Shown here piece by piece: positions 34,415 to 45,420 of a DNA stretch of 64,000 nt. The DNA lies in NCBI GenBank assembly GCA_963457665.1, contig OY735216.1, forward strand, positions 41,483,294 through 41,547,293, in the 5' to 3' direction. Origin of the DNA: Thysanoteuthis rhombus (taxonomy: Eukaryota; Mollusca; Cephalopoda; Oegopsida; Thysanoteuthidae). Positions within the stretch are counted from its first letter, which is position 1, and each line of letters opens with the position of its first letter. The notes beneath the pieces were generated by a model. The model was not told where the DNA came from and searched no databases. It saw nothing but the letters and a program-made list of their open reading frames with translations. Made by a program: the position numbers and the translations under genes.

Positions 34415-37400
34415 GTATGCTAGTAACTCCTCATCAGTATTAGTTAAAGTAATTTCTATCAATGCTAATTTAATTGTTCAAGAGCGTTACAAAATGTGTA
34501 AAACCCGGAAATAAGATCCAAGTAAACTGATTTTTTTAGAATAGTTCCCTGATATAGTGAAGAACGACATATTAAGAGTTTCCAGGTTTCCTCCCCATGC
34601 TTTTTTTATAATGGCGTCCAAGATGACCGCTAAATCCTAAAAATTCCATTACCGTTCACTATTTACCCTAGACAATGCTGCTCAACGGTTTTTAGTAGTA
34701 TCATGCATGTTTGATAACATATGAAAACTTTACTGCAATCTGGCAGCTGAAAAGGTATGATTTCCAAGATGGCGTCAAAGATGACCGCCAGCCAAATCCT
34801 TAAACACGTTCTTTATTTAACCCAAACAAGGTTTTTGAAGGGTATCAATGTTCTTGATAATATAATAAAGGTCCAACACAGTCGAACCACTTGAATGATT
34901 CAATTTCCAAGATGGTGTCTAAGATGATTGCCGGTCAAATCCTTAAAATGCCCATCACTCGTTCATTACTTATTGGAAACTAAGTCTTGTTTAATCACAC
35001 ACAGTCTGACTCCTAGAAATAAGTTATTTTTAAGATGGCGTCCAAGGTGGCTGCTCGCCAAATTGTTAAGATGCCTATTACTCTTTTATTTTTCATACTA
35101 GAAAAAGACTTTTTTTTATTCGTATCAGGTGTACAGAACAACAAGAGTTTATCACTATCTGGCCACTGGGAAGGTACAAACGCGAAAGCAGCGTCTAAAA
35201 TGACTGCGAAATTCTCAAAATGATCATTATTCATACTAGACGATAATTTTGGTTCCTAAGTGAAGTGTTTACGATGTCGAAGTGATTAAAAAGCACATAG
35301 GACATATTGAAAATACATTTGATCTGCACCAGATTGGAAATATTCACTTTCCGTCTTAGATCTGGCTACGGTTCCGTGAGAAAGTTTTAGTATAGAGAAT
35401 TTTTCTTCAGAAATGCTTAGTAAGTGTCATAGTAAGTATTTTGACTTACTTGCACCCTGAAGTTCTAAAATGGAAACAGTAAGAATTAGCTCCACTGTTC
35501 CCATCTCTGTCTGTAAATGGGCAAAAAAAGAAAACAGCCAAGGTTGCTCTCGGAACTATGCTGAAGCCCAAGGTTGATTGTCCTGATAATGTCGTCTACG
35601 TTGTTGATGGAAGATATTTACTTCATGTTGTGCTTCGGCCCAGCAACGTAGGACTTTGTGTGTAATCTTTTATACAACATACATAATCAAACATTACCAT
35701 AGTAGAGCTACAGTTATGTTTGATGGTTATGATGGAAGTCCTTCCATTAAATCAACAGAGCAAAACTAGAGAGCAAAGAACAGGCCTTCCGATATTGTTT
35801 TTCACCTAATTTGCAAACAACCACTACTCCAAATTGGAATCATCTGCAACAAATTACACTTCATTCAGACATTGGTCCCAGATTTGAGGTCCAGTGGCAT
35901 CACTGTGAAAGAAGCCGTGTCTGCTGCTGATGTACCAAGTTTCAATAGCACGGGATGTGGCCAAAATCAGACAATGACCAACCAGTGGTAGGTGTTTGAA
36001 AAGATACCAATTCGTCGACCTCGTTGGTAGCATGAGTATCGTCATCAATGGATCTGTTTATGCTGAGCCACAGCAATTCTGTAACTCTCTATAGCATTAA
36101 GCAGCTTCAGCAAGTACCAGGGAGTGTAAAACAAAGCACCCTTTCTACATGCCATAACTGGATGTGATACCACACCAGCATTTTATGTACAAGAGAAAAT
36201 GAAAGCATCGAAATTAGTTAGGAAATTCAAAAAAAATCCATCTTGGTATATGAAAGCATTTGCATTCGTTTCTAATACGCATGGCAATGTACCCACTCCA
36301 GGGGATTAGCTTCTGCTCAAACTGTAAGGACCTGAAAAGTCTGCGACACTCAACAAATGTGGCATATAAACACTCAGAGTGTAAAAGATCAGTGAGTGAT
36401 ACCTTCATATTAGTTAATCATCCCTTAACCAGTGCAGAGTATCTAGTAGCAATCTTAAGGCGTGTATCGAAAGGTTCATTAGTGGTTGGGTCAGTACTCA
36501 CTCCCCACTGAGTGAAGGTGGAAACTAGAAGAAAAAAAACTGATTGCGATTGCCACATACCAATCGACTGCTCCTCAAACGCTGTCGAAGCTTGTCAGTT
36601 ATGACTGTGGCACAGGGTGTCGGAATGTATACGGTTGCAGAAAATCAGGGATGGTTGGCTCAGATATGTGAACCTAGTGCATGGGTCTGACACAGCGACC
36701 TGTTCCTTAGCTGAGGAAGAAAACTAAATAGCTAAAATCAATCAAATGAAATGAGAGAGTAGAGATTGATGATGTATTTTCTCACGCTCCCTGTCACCGA
36801 ACACCTCTAATTGTAATTAAAACGCTTTTTTTCAGTTAACGAGTCTGATCCTAATGCAGCATAACTCTATATTCTTTTCTCAGCGTCACGATTCTTTTGT
36901 GATATGTAGCAGCTTCATTACCATACTCCCTGATGTTGACATGACAATGGATTTTAATGGGAGCCTTTTTCTATCTGTATCTTTGTTCGTTATACTTTCT
37001 TTACTTTTTCATGAGCAACGTACACCTCTAATCAATACATTTTATCAACATACGAAGGTGTATTCGAATTATGATGCAGAGTTGTTTCGTTGATAGATGT
37101 GAGTTGTGCGACATTATGCTAGAATGGAAAGTGCCTCATGCAGCCTTTAGTTAAAGATCATAGTCAGGAGATTGTTATCTTTTCCGTGTTAAATTCAAAA
37201 CATATGGACTGCGCAAACTATTTTTTCAGTGTCGAAAATATCATCGCGTTGATGACAAGTTGGAATTTTCGAAAAATAAATTCCCAGATAAGGTTGAAAA
37301 TAAGTGAAAATACTGTGAGCTGAGAAAAATTCAAAACTCGCGGAGGAGAATGCCGTTCTGAGGTCCCCAGACAAACATTGTGCAGTAAAATCTTACGCAG

Positions 37401-39247
37401 AAATGTTCTGAATTTATTGTAGAAAAGGAAACAATCGCCTAATTCTTTTGTTAGCAATTTATTATAGTAGTATGGAAAAGATTATCAGAAAATATAATGC
37501 TCTCAACAGATTTGAATGGTTTTAAGAAGAATTATGATAATATCCGTGCTTCACATAAATTAGTCAATGTAGCCTGTGAAGACATGAGAAAAAATATCTA
37601 AAATTATCTGAAAAAATATTTTTTTATCTAAAATCACAATAATAAAAAAAATTACCAGCTCAAGACTGTCGTTACTATTTCGGCATAGAATTAATCTAAA
37701 TATATATCCTCTTCTAAGATGTTCAAAATAGCCATAGAGAACCCTCCCCCAAAGAAAGAGAAAAAAAAAGACATTTTTTGATGGTGCCTCATGTAAAATT
37801 TCAATGCTGAAGCCCACAAAATGTGACCAGGAGTCTTCCCCACAACTACGGATGAGTAAAGAGAGAAAAAGCCGTAGCCATCTTGGCTGTTTGGTCGGGT
37901 GGGCCATTTGTGAGACTACGGTGATTCGATATTTATTATGAAACCAAAAATCTTTTAAGGTTTTAATGATGTCTAAATAGGATTGTTATGAGGCACGCTT
38001 ATCTCTTAAATTTAGATTAGGGAATCTAAATATTAAATCAAATGGACTAACTTCTCATTGAAGTCACTTTCCTTCTGACTTTTGGTAAATAAAGAATTGT
38101 TCAATTCAATTTATAAAAGAGTTTCTTTTCAAAAATTCTATTAATTGAAGAGTGCCACAGCGGTGTCTAGCGGTTCATGAATCTAAGAGTTATATAAACA
38201 ACTTATGCCGTTTGAGGGTGGAATTCTAACCTACGTGCGTAAAATGAAGATAACTCAAGTTAACCTTGAAATTAACTAAGTCTTACAGAGTTATCTCCCC
38301 ATGTTATTTAGTGATATAATAAACTTCTTTAACAACAACAGAAAAAACAACTTCATATCCATTCAAACCTTCAACGTTTCACACCCTCGCACTGTCGATG
38401 TTAAAAACAGCACACATATAAACTGAATGAAAACGACGGTAATGGTTTGGAGAAGGTTCACTAAAACATTATGTCGATATTCTACAAGGGAGATAACTAG
38501 GATAGACCCTGCACATGATAAAAAGTAAATAAACTATCATCTAATCATTTAATTTTTGTAGGAAGCCTGAACACTAACCCTACATTATATCCTTTGCAAA
38601 TGTTAAATCAAAGGGACTAACCTCTGATTAAAGTTACTTCCCTTGTATCTTTTAGTAAATTAAAAAAAAAAAACTCAATAAAATACAATTTCAGATGTCA
38701 GAGTTTTCTGCTTTCGTTTGCTCCGTAATAGTTTAACAACAGCGATTAATCGTTTGCTGAGAAGTTATCTCCCTGGCTAAATATCGACATATTGTGTTGG
38801 TGAGCATATTCCAAATTCATTCTAATTTATTGAAATCAATAACGATATGATTTACGTATCTACTACTGTTTCTCTTTAACAGGATGATAATCATGTAAGC
38901 CTTTATCATTCATAAAAATATATATTCATTTTACGGTATGTAGAAGATTCTACCCTTTTTTTTGGATACTTGGTAAATGTATTATGTATTATGTTACAGG
39001 TACACATCAGGAGAAAATGTCTGTTGGGCGTCATATCAGAGAGAAAAGTCACATCGAGGAGAGACGGCTAGACACGATGACCGGTCATGAGGATCGTCGC
39101 AACGAATATCGCAACATGACAGAGGTTGAGAAACATCATTTCTCTGAAGAATGGAGAAGCAGAACAACCGGACTGTCATTGGAATTCGCCATAGACCCGT
39201 TCACAAAGATGAAGATATCGGGTGCCGTTGATTATTCTGAACAATGA
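34045..39247 (+). CDS. Myeloid leukemia factor (MLF) family protein, complete two-exon gene
   Basis: Exons 34045-34414 and 39000-39247 join in phase 1 (CAAG|GTATGC ... TTACAG|GTACAC) to encode 205 aa. Residues about 85-178 carry the MLF core. KVYEATKKVASAPNGIKQ (98-115) matches the family's 'K-V-E/Q-A-T...AP-GIK' stretch. MSVGRHIREKSHIEERR (130-146) matches its 'M-IGHHI-D-aHVI' stretch. TGHEDRRNEYRNMTEVE and FSEEWRSR (171-178) match the 'N--E-D-FDEEW' block. The N-terminus MANHLFGDFIQDDFY resembles MLF's acidic/Phe start, but residues 20-80 are Cys/Pro-rich and unlike the usual Gly/Met-rich region. Known MLFs are about 250-270 aa, so this one is short at both ends. MLF proteins act in nucleus and cytoplasm as transcription/chaperone-linked adaptors; the role here is unknown. 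It could be a lineage-specific paralogue. Confidence 0.88.
34611..35215 (+). repeat. Degenerate tandem array, five units with AAGATGGCG core
   Basis: Cores of the form AAGATGGCGTCCAAGATGAC, usually followed by CG-C and CAAAT(C/T)CTTAA, start at 34611, 34769, 34912, 35035 and about 35188. Spacings are roughly 158, 143, 123 and 153 bp. Between cores the units share TTCATTACT/CTTTATTT and ACAGTC/ATCTGGC(C/A)(G/A)CTG words. The core matches the known YY1 recognition sequence (AAGATGGCG). A short ORF through units 4-5 is incidental. Confidence 0.8.
35540..36730 (+). pseudogene. Decayed copy of the multicopy 'ITGCDTT' gene family found in molluscs and cnidarians
   Basis: The translation follows an intact family member with frameshifts and stops. 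VVDGRYLLHVV is at about 35605. ATVMFDGYDGSPSIKSTEQN then an in-frame TAG and RAKNRPSDIVF are at about 35710-35800. SGITVKEAVSAADV is at about 35890, and HAITGCDTTPAFYVQ plus EKMKASKLV at about 36155-36215. A Cys-rich end, YDCGTGCRNVYGCRKSGM, is at about 36605-36655. I recognise this layout from uncharacterised multicopy invertebrate proteins; the VVDG...ADAD-type N-terminal half resembles a PIN/FEN-like nuclease. Its copy-number behaviour suggests mobilisation, but whether it is a transposon gene is unknown to me. It sits in sense orientation in the MLF intron. Confidence 0.75.
39000..39247 (+). CDS. MLF-like gene exon 2 (last coding exon)
   Basis: The acceptor TTATGTTACAG ends at 38999. The first two bases complete Gly124. 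The exon carries the second half of the MLF domain (residues 125-180) and a short tail ending GAVDYSEQ, with TGA at 39245-39247. Frames before the acceptor run into an unrelated sequence, so the exon is not extended. Confidence 0.88.
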
Positions 39248-39668
39248 ATAACGAGAGACGCCAACATGCAAACGAAATGGATGAAAATTCGGTAATTGTC
39301 TGGAATCGGTCCACCACAACAATATGTCGATATTTTGCAGGGCAAATAATGATGTAGCTGACATGATTAGATGCCATTGCTGTTGTTAAGTTATTATGGA
39401 ACAAATGAAAAGAGGAGAAGATTTGAAACTGTGTTTTATCAAATTTCAACTGCAAACGGTATAGTTTAGGGTTAGTGAAAAGAAAACCAAATGATAAAAT
39501 CAGACGACAATTTCTTCCAATTAAAATCAAATAATTAAATAACAACGTTCATTTGCCTTCTATCATGTATGGCGTTTATCCTGATTACTCCCTTGCAATA
39601 TAACGACATAATGTTTTGGTGAACCGATTCCAAACTGTTACCGGAAATTCTTTTCTGAGTTTTAAGAG

Positions 39669-39674
39669 AATAAA
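39669..39674 (+). promoter_or_regulatory. Candidate MLF poly(A) signal AATAAA
   Basis: This is a consensus AATAAA on the plus strand about 420 nt after the MLF stop codon. In AT-rich DNA such hexamers occur by chance, so its use is only plausible. Confidence 0.35.
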
Positions 39675-40600
39675 AGAAAAACGCTGTTCTCTTATGTCAT
39701 GAGAATTTAAAAATATTTTGTTTTCCACGTGTACTGCGAGTTATCTTGGGGGAGGTGGAGACGGCAGTCGATTGTTTGGTGACGGACAGATCATGGGAGC
39801 ATTTTTGCCACGCCCTCTATCCAACGTCTGCAAGGCCATTCTCTGGCCTTTCGTTTCCGTCTCTCTGTTTCTTTCTTCTTTGATTTGCTTCAGATTTTTT
39901 CTTCATTCATTTCTGGCTTGCCAGGCCCGTTAAACATGACAGACAAGGAGCATTTGGTTTATTTTTCGAATTAGTTTTTTTTTTCCTCACAAAAGAAAGT
40001 ATTTTTTTCCTGTCAAAGTATTTTTGGATTCATTGAATTTGATAGTTGTCCAAAAGTGTTATCATACCTAGCGCTTTCGGCTAAACAACGAACCATTTCA
40101 AGGTCTTTGACAATTCCACGATGATTTTTAACAACAGTGTATTTGACTTTGTCATCAGTGTACTTATATGATGCGATGAGTAACAACATAAATGTAAACA
40201 CACAAATGCCTTTGGAAACCCCTTGTAGATAACATCAATATATTATGCAAGATGAACTGTAAAAAAAGACTCACGATTTTGGAAGCCTTAGTTATCAAAA
40301 GAAGGAATCCAATACCGAGTGAAATCTTTTTTAGCCAAGGTCAGGGATTTGAGTGAATTTTGTAATGGATCAACGTTTCCCACCACGCAACACGTCATAT
40401 CTACACACTTATGACCAAATCAAATACACTGTGATAAATGATAACGGATCTGGCCAGTGGAACAACTATTAGACTCTATGAAACCAAAGTTACATTCTCT
40501 TGAGTGGAAACAAGAGAGAAATAATGAATAAATCCAACAAATTCCTTGTTCCTGGTCTGTTATATTCAACCAGACATGTATATGAAGAATTGTTGCCCCC

Positions 40601-40602
<2 letters not shown>

Positions 40603-40668
<66 letters not shown>
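40603..40668. repeat. (TA)n microsatellite
   Basis: An uninterrupted TA tract of about 33 units following a C7 run, outside genes. Confidence 0.95.
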
Positions 40669-40670
<2 letters not shown>

Positions 40671-41984
40671 AGGATAGTCGACATGAAACCAGGCTCTCCC
40701 CAGAATCCCCCGTTGGCTATGGTGCCATATTTTGTGATTAACTACGGAATCAATGTAAGGTTATTCATATCTTACACAACTGGATTTACCTTTATTCTTT
40801 AGGTTCATGAATATTGACAGGGAAGTTATGAATACAAGAATAAATGATGAGGATGGATTTTTATCGGGCATTCCCAGACTGTGATGGAAAACCAACAAAG
40901 TCTGGTGGTATTGTAAGGTACTGCACAGGAGCAAATGGCTAATGGTAATGAATATTCAGCCCTCAAACCAAGCTGATAGAGGCTTTGTTGAGGCAGTATG
41001 GGTATGAAATTATACATTTTGTGAGGTTAATTCTCACTTTGAGAGATTTGTTTTTCAAAATCTTATTTCAATTATTCCTCTATGTATCAGTGATTAAACA
41101 TTATATTCAAATAAGAATATCATTCAAGACTTGCAGATTCATTATTTTGAAATGAAAATATATATAAAAAATAGATACTGGAGTCATTTCTGTAAGTTTT
41201 AAAGAAACGAATAAGAAAATTGCCACCTCATTGTCTCTCTCATGTATAGAATATAAAATGTAGTTGATAAAACCTTAGATTGATAATTATATGATCTAAC
41301 CGCTGAGGTGCTTTGTGATGTCTGGCTACTTCTACACTGAAATACACACGAACATGCATACGCAATCTCATTAACTGAGATATTGCTCTTTGCAAGGCTT
41401 GATTGAGTTGTTTTTTAAAAATATATTTCCATGAGCTTGTCTTTACCCTTTTCATAAATATCGTACCGGAAACTTTATGGAAATCTGTCCATTAATTAAT
41501 TTTTTGTATGATTTTAAAATCGGGATGTGTTTTCGTCTAAAAATATTCTTATGCAACTTTTTGCGTAGTGTGAACAACTTTTGTAGCACGGATATCCCCG
41601 GGTTTACATTTTAGACACAAATAATTTTTAAATGATAATTTCCTACAATCTTTTTTCTAACGAATGACAGAGAGAGTATTACGATGAAACGATGGAACCA
41701 ACATGTCACAATTTAGGGGCGTTTTTATTGACGCATGTCACCTTGATGTCAAAAGGGCATTGAGGTACTAGATTTTATGTTCTGACTACTGAACCACTAC
41801 TGAAATGTCAGGCTATGTGTGCATGGAAATGTAGATGTATGTTTATATGCAATCTCAATTATCAAAAAAAATTGTTTTGGATCAAATGTAAATTTGAGCC
41901 ATTGTTGTTTTCAAGATGACATTTGTTGTTCGTTGTTTGTTTCTGAATGAGTCCATCATCGGTTCGACAAACTCTGTTGCAATG

Positions 41985-42842
41985 AAGAGGCTTTACAAGA
42001 GAATCCCATTAGTGCTAAAAAGAAGAGTATACAACCAATGCATCCTGGTAGTTGGCAATGGGACTGAAACATGAGTGTAAGGCGATGTGCACAGGAGAGT
42101 ATCATCTGCAACCTCACCTTTTTGTTGCCTTGTCTTCGGGATCAAAGTGTAGTATCTGTTCCACGGCAGAGCCCGAGGAGTCAGTACTGACACTTGCCCG
42201 TCGTATGGGCCGGAGATTGTGTGTAGGTTGACATCAAAGACCGAGTGCGCCGGTGCAAACGTAAGCCAATGAGGTTTCACTGAGGCTGCGTTTGCTAAGC
42301 GCATTGGGGAGCCTTTGGACACGTCCTTAGGCTCTCCGATTATTACTCGGCCCAGCTGCGGGGTCTCTGTTTCCCCGGGGCAGCACTGCTCCATTGCACT
42401 CAAAGGAGCAGGTCCCCTGGTGGATGCTTTCGCAGGTGACGTTGTCTAGTCATTACGATGAGCTTTTCAACGGTAACTGCGTCAGCTGGAGCCATTTTTG
42501 GAAGGTTTTCTCCTATTTCTTCCCACGTTAAGCCCGACCTTGTGTCACATATTGCTGCGGTGGGACAGTGATTAAATAGATGCTCAACATCACATGGAGA
42601 GACCATAGAACAGTACTGTCCATCGGAAGTGAGATATCACAGAATTCATCAGAAAACTCAAATGGCAAGGATATCAGACAAACTTTGGACATCATGACTC
42701 AAAACATCGATTCCCAGCCAAAATATAACTAGACAAGTTCAGAAAGTACTGGTTCTGTGACGCTCATGATAGAGAGGTCTCATGAATCTCGGGGAAGGTC
42801 TATGTCCGATGTAGGGCGCTAAAAGGATGATGATAATGATGA
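41985..42842 (+). mobile_element. Non-LTR retrotransposon 3' end, split by an insertion
   Basis: The left part (about 41985-42104) matches the 27.44-kb element: LKRRVYNQCILV, then GTET. The right part (about 42586-42842) resumes with CAACATCACATGGAG, as at 27.55 kb, then continues through AAAACTCAAATGGCAAGG, CTCATGATAGAGAGGTCTCATGAATCTCGGGGAAGGTC and TATGTCCGATGTAGG to a GATGATGATAATGATGA tail. The 480 bp between them is a second element on the other strand. Confidence 0.8.
42105..42585 (-). mobile_element. Nested retroelement fragment inserted in the 42-kb non-LTR copy
   Basis: This GC-richer block interrupts the host retroelement. On the minus strand it starts with a short reading frame (VEHLFNHCPTAAICD, then LTWEEIGENLP), reminiscent of the His/Cys-containing C-terminus of some non-LTR polymerases (H-F-CP). 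A 3' UTR-like stretch follows, ending in GGCAACAAAAAG near 42115. Imperfect flanking copies (minus strand GTGATGTTGAGCAT at the 5' side, GTGAGGTTGCAGAT at the 3' side) look like an aged target-site duplication of about 14 bp. It is most likely a 5'-truncated retrotransposon end; the family is unknown. Confidence 0.6.
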
Positions 42843-43499
42843 CTCTGGTTCAGTGGAAGAGGCAGACAAGCGACATCATAAGTATGAATTACGAGTATCA
42901 ATCAGAATGTTCCCGGATAGGGGAAAAAAATTTGAATTTTCAAAAAATTAGTATATCTGAATATGTCCCATAGTCTCACCGGTAACTTCGAACCCTTTGT
43001 TTGCCATGGCTATGAGAGACAGACAGACGGGGAAAAAAGACGTTTGGTGAATTATAGTAATCTTGAAACGGCACTCAACCGTCCTTGAAACGAGCGTACC
43101 CCTCATAAACCACGGATCGACCTGATGAATGTTCACCAAAAACCTGCCATAGTATTCCAAGGATCTTGGTAGTAGAGATAACATAACGTCACCCATACTA
43201 GAGCACAAGTATATATCACAAAGCCTATTGAAGTCTGCGAACTTTCTGATACTATTTTGTAAATATACCCCCAACGGCAACGGGGAGAAAACAATCTACC
43301 ATCGCGGAATGAATAAAGGGTTCTGTTCGAAAAACCCACAATGACAGAGGCATACGAAGAATGTCGAAGTTATCAACGGCCGGAACGTTGTGATCATAGC
43401 AATCAATATGAGTAAACGAGTCTGAGGAAATCAGTGTGAAAAAAACAGTAGATAAAACTTCGGATCTCTAAGACAATAACAATATGTACTAACTACTGC

Positions 43500-43500
<1 letters not shown>

Positions 43501-43551
<51 letters not shown>
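43501..43551. repeat. (AC)n microsatellite
   Basis: About 25 AC units inside the start of a family A repeat copy. Confidence 0.95.
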
Positions 43552-43554
<3 letters not shown>

Positions 43555-43900
43555 AAATCTCAGTAAGTTAGAGGTCTAAATATTTCAACATATACTCCTT
43601 ATTATATCCAGAAAAAAATTTGTTTTTGCTTTTTGAAAATCCACCACCCTTAAGTATATGTTTAGTATGGGGCTCAATTTGAACTGTAAGTTTATGCCAA
43701 ATTAGTCCCTATTTGTGTTCGGCAGCATTCATGCTTGTTTTTTTTTTTGTGTTTACTTTTTCAACGACCATTAACCTGCAAGAGAAGTAACTTATTAATT
43801 GATCATCACTTTTCAAAATTTAAAAACGGGACACTCTCAACACGGCATGCTGCCAAAAACATTGGCCACATGACGGTTTCTATTGAGAGACAAACTGGAC
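43552..43900 (+). repeat. Interspersed repeat family A, plus copy
   Basis: Same word order as 7.1-7.45 and 44.92-45.42 kb, ending ...GCATGCTGCCAAAAACATTGG, CCACATGACGGTTTCTATTGAG. It is inverted relative to the copy at 44.34 kb. Confidence 0.65.
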
Positions 43901-44149
43901 CTATTGTTTTTTTTCTTTGCAAGATGATATTTTTTTAATCTATTGTTTGCTTCTGAATGTGTCCATCTTTGGTTTGACCGATTTTGTTGCAATGGAGAGA
44001 CTGCGTTGAATTCTAAATTCTTCCAGGCTTTTATTCAGGAAGATTTCCGGAACATCTGCTGGTGTGGAATAGACAAGGTAATCGGTGATTGAATCGAAGG
44101 AAAAAAAAAACAAATGGAAAAAAATGAAGAAAGAAAAGAAAAGAAGAGA

Positions 44150-44255
44150 TAGAGAGAGAGAGAGAGCGAGAGAGAGAGAGAGAGCGAGAGAGAGAGAGAG
44201 AGAGATTGCAAGAAAAACAAAGACAGGAAGAGAAAGAGAGAGCGGGGGGGGGGAA
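44150..44255. repeat. (AG)n-rich purine tract
   Basis: Nearly pure purine (plus strand) with AG repeats interrupted by C and a G9 run. It gives long Ser-Leu or Arg-Glu false ORFs on the two strands. Confidence 0.9.
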
Positions 44256-44339
44256 CCAAGAGAAAAATTAAAGAAAAAAAAAAGACAAGAAAGAAATGTA
44301 AAGGGGGAAAAAGCATGCACAGACAATAGCCATAAATAA

Positions 44340-44600
44340 ATCAATAGAAACCGTCACCTGACCAATGGCTTTTGGCAGTGTGCTGTGTTGGGGATGATCA
44401 ATCAGAAAATATGAAACAAAGGTGATAGATGAAGTAATTTTGTTGGATCACTAAAGAGTCCGAATTTACAGAAACAAGCGTGAACGTTGTCGGACCCAAA
44501 CTAAGAGGCCAATTCAGCTTAAACTTGCATCGTTATCAACCTCCGCACCACACTAAAGAGTGAATGTTTAAATTTTCAGCCCTCTAGCTTCATTGGTTAT
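44340..44600 (-). repeat. Interspersed repeat family A, minus copy
   Basis: AATAGAAACCGTCACCTGACCA, TTTTGGCAGTGTGCTGTGTTG, GGGATGATCAATCAG and TGTTTAAATTTTCAGCCCTCT pair in reverse with the copy at 43.55-43.90 kb and match 24.05 and 32.64 kb in direct orientation. Confidence 0.65.
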
Positions 44601-44679
44601 TCCTGCATATGTTATACATACATATGTGCATACATAACGATACTGGCAGACCCACTTAAAAATCTGAATGAAACTACCA

Positions 44680-44895
44680 TCATCATCATCATCATCATCA
44701 TCAGTCTTTTAACGTCCGTCGTTGGACATAGACCTTCCCCAGGATTTGCCACACTTCTCTATCATGGGCGTCACGGAGCCAGTACTTCCTGAACTTGTCT
44801 AGCTCGCCTCTCCATCTAATATTCTGCTGGTCTCGGTTGCGCATGTGATCTCGGGGGATACATGTTGTGAGTCGTGATGTCCATGTTGACTCTTA
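44680..44895 (-). mobile_element. Non-LTR retrotransposon 3' end, minus orientation
   Basis: (CAT)n at 44680-44703 is the reverse of the ATG tail. It is followed by the reverse complement of the shared 3' sequence: GTTGGACATAGACCTTCCCC, then TTCTCTATCATGGGCGTC and CAGTACTTCCTGAACTTGTC, as at 42.7-42.8 and 60.1 kb. The 5' part is truncated at about 44895. Confidence 0.8.
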
Positions 44896-44919
44896 AAAAC
44901 CGCCTACCAAAATTGTCAT

Positions 44920-45420
44920 CAAAACTGTCAACAAAGATTTCTTCAGTTTTTAAGTTGGTCTGGCTGGTTGATTATCTATCTGGCTAGCTGATCCGTTATG
45001 AATTATATCTATAATGCGTACACGACACATAAATGGAGCTAGAGGACTGAAACTTTTAACATTTACTCTTTATCATATTCGGAAAAGAAGTTCTTTTTAT
45101 CCCATCTCCATTGTTTTTAAGTGGGGAGTCAATTTCCAATGTAGGTTTATGCTAAATTGGTCCCTTAGTTTGTGTCTGGCAATATTCTTGCTTGCTTTTT
45201 TTCAGACTTTTTTTTCAAGTAATCACTGCCGAACGATAAGTGAGAGAAGTAACTTATTCATTGATCACCGCTCTTTCCAATTTTTTCAATTGATGACCCC
45301 CAACACAGCATGATGCCAAAATAAGTTGGTCACTGGACGGCTTCTATAGAGTGACTAAGCAGACCTGTTGACAGTTTTGGTTGACGGCTTCTAATAAAAT
45401 GCGATGGAATAAAAACAAAA
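44920..45420 (+). repeat. Interspersed repeat family A, longest plus copy
   Basis: The most complete copy: CTTCAGTTTTTAAGTTGGTC, GAGGACTGAAACTTTTAACA, GGTTTATGCTAAATTGGTCC, AGTGAGAGAAGTAACTTATT, CACAGCATGATGCCAAAA, then GACTAAGCAGACCTGTTGAC. There is no ORF of interest and no terminal inverted repeats that I can define. Confidence 0.65.

Larger units (their letters stand above)
34415..38999 (+). other. MLF-like gene intron
   Basis: This intron contains a five-unit AAGATGGCG tandem array (34.61-35.21 kb) and a decayed ITGCDTT-family gene copy (35.54-36.73 kb). From 36.8 to 38.9 kb it is AT-rich. Two segments there (about 38030-38110 and 38600-38660) both read CAAA(T/G)GGACTAAC...TGA(A)(G/A)TT/CACTTCC, a diverged repeat pair. 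No further coding exon is needed, because the MLF domain is continuous across the junction. Confidence 0.8.

Noticed and set aside
37560..37907. 115-codon minus-strand ORF
   Set aside because: It lies inside the MLF intron on the opposite strand, low complexity (Phe/Leu-rich), with no domain or start context.
40490..40802. Tyr-Ile repeat reading frames on both strands (also at 2.2, 8.1, 11.9, 53.7 and 54.9 kb)
   Set aside because: They are caused by (TA)n tracts, whose 6-mer reading is stop-free. No flanking protein similarity.
44035..44344. Long Ser-Leu-rich (minus) and Arg-Glu-rich (plus) reading frames
   Set aside because: Both are translations of an AG-repeat tract; composition is that of the microsatellite and no domain is present.
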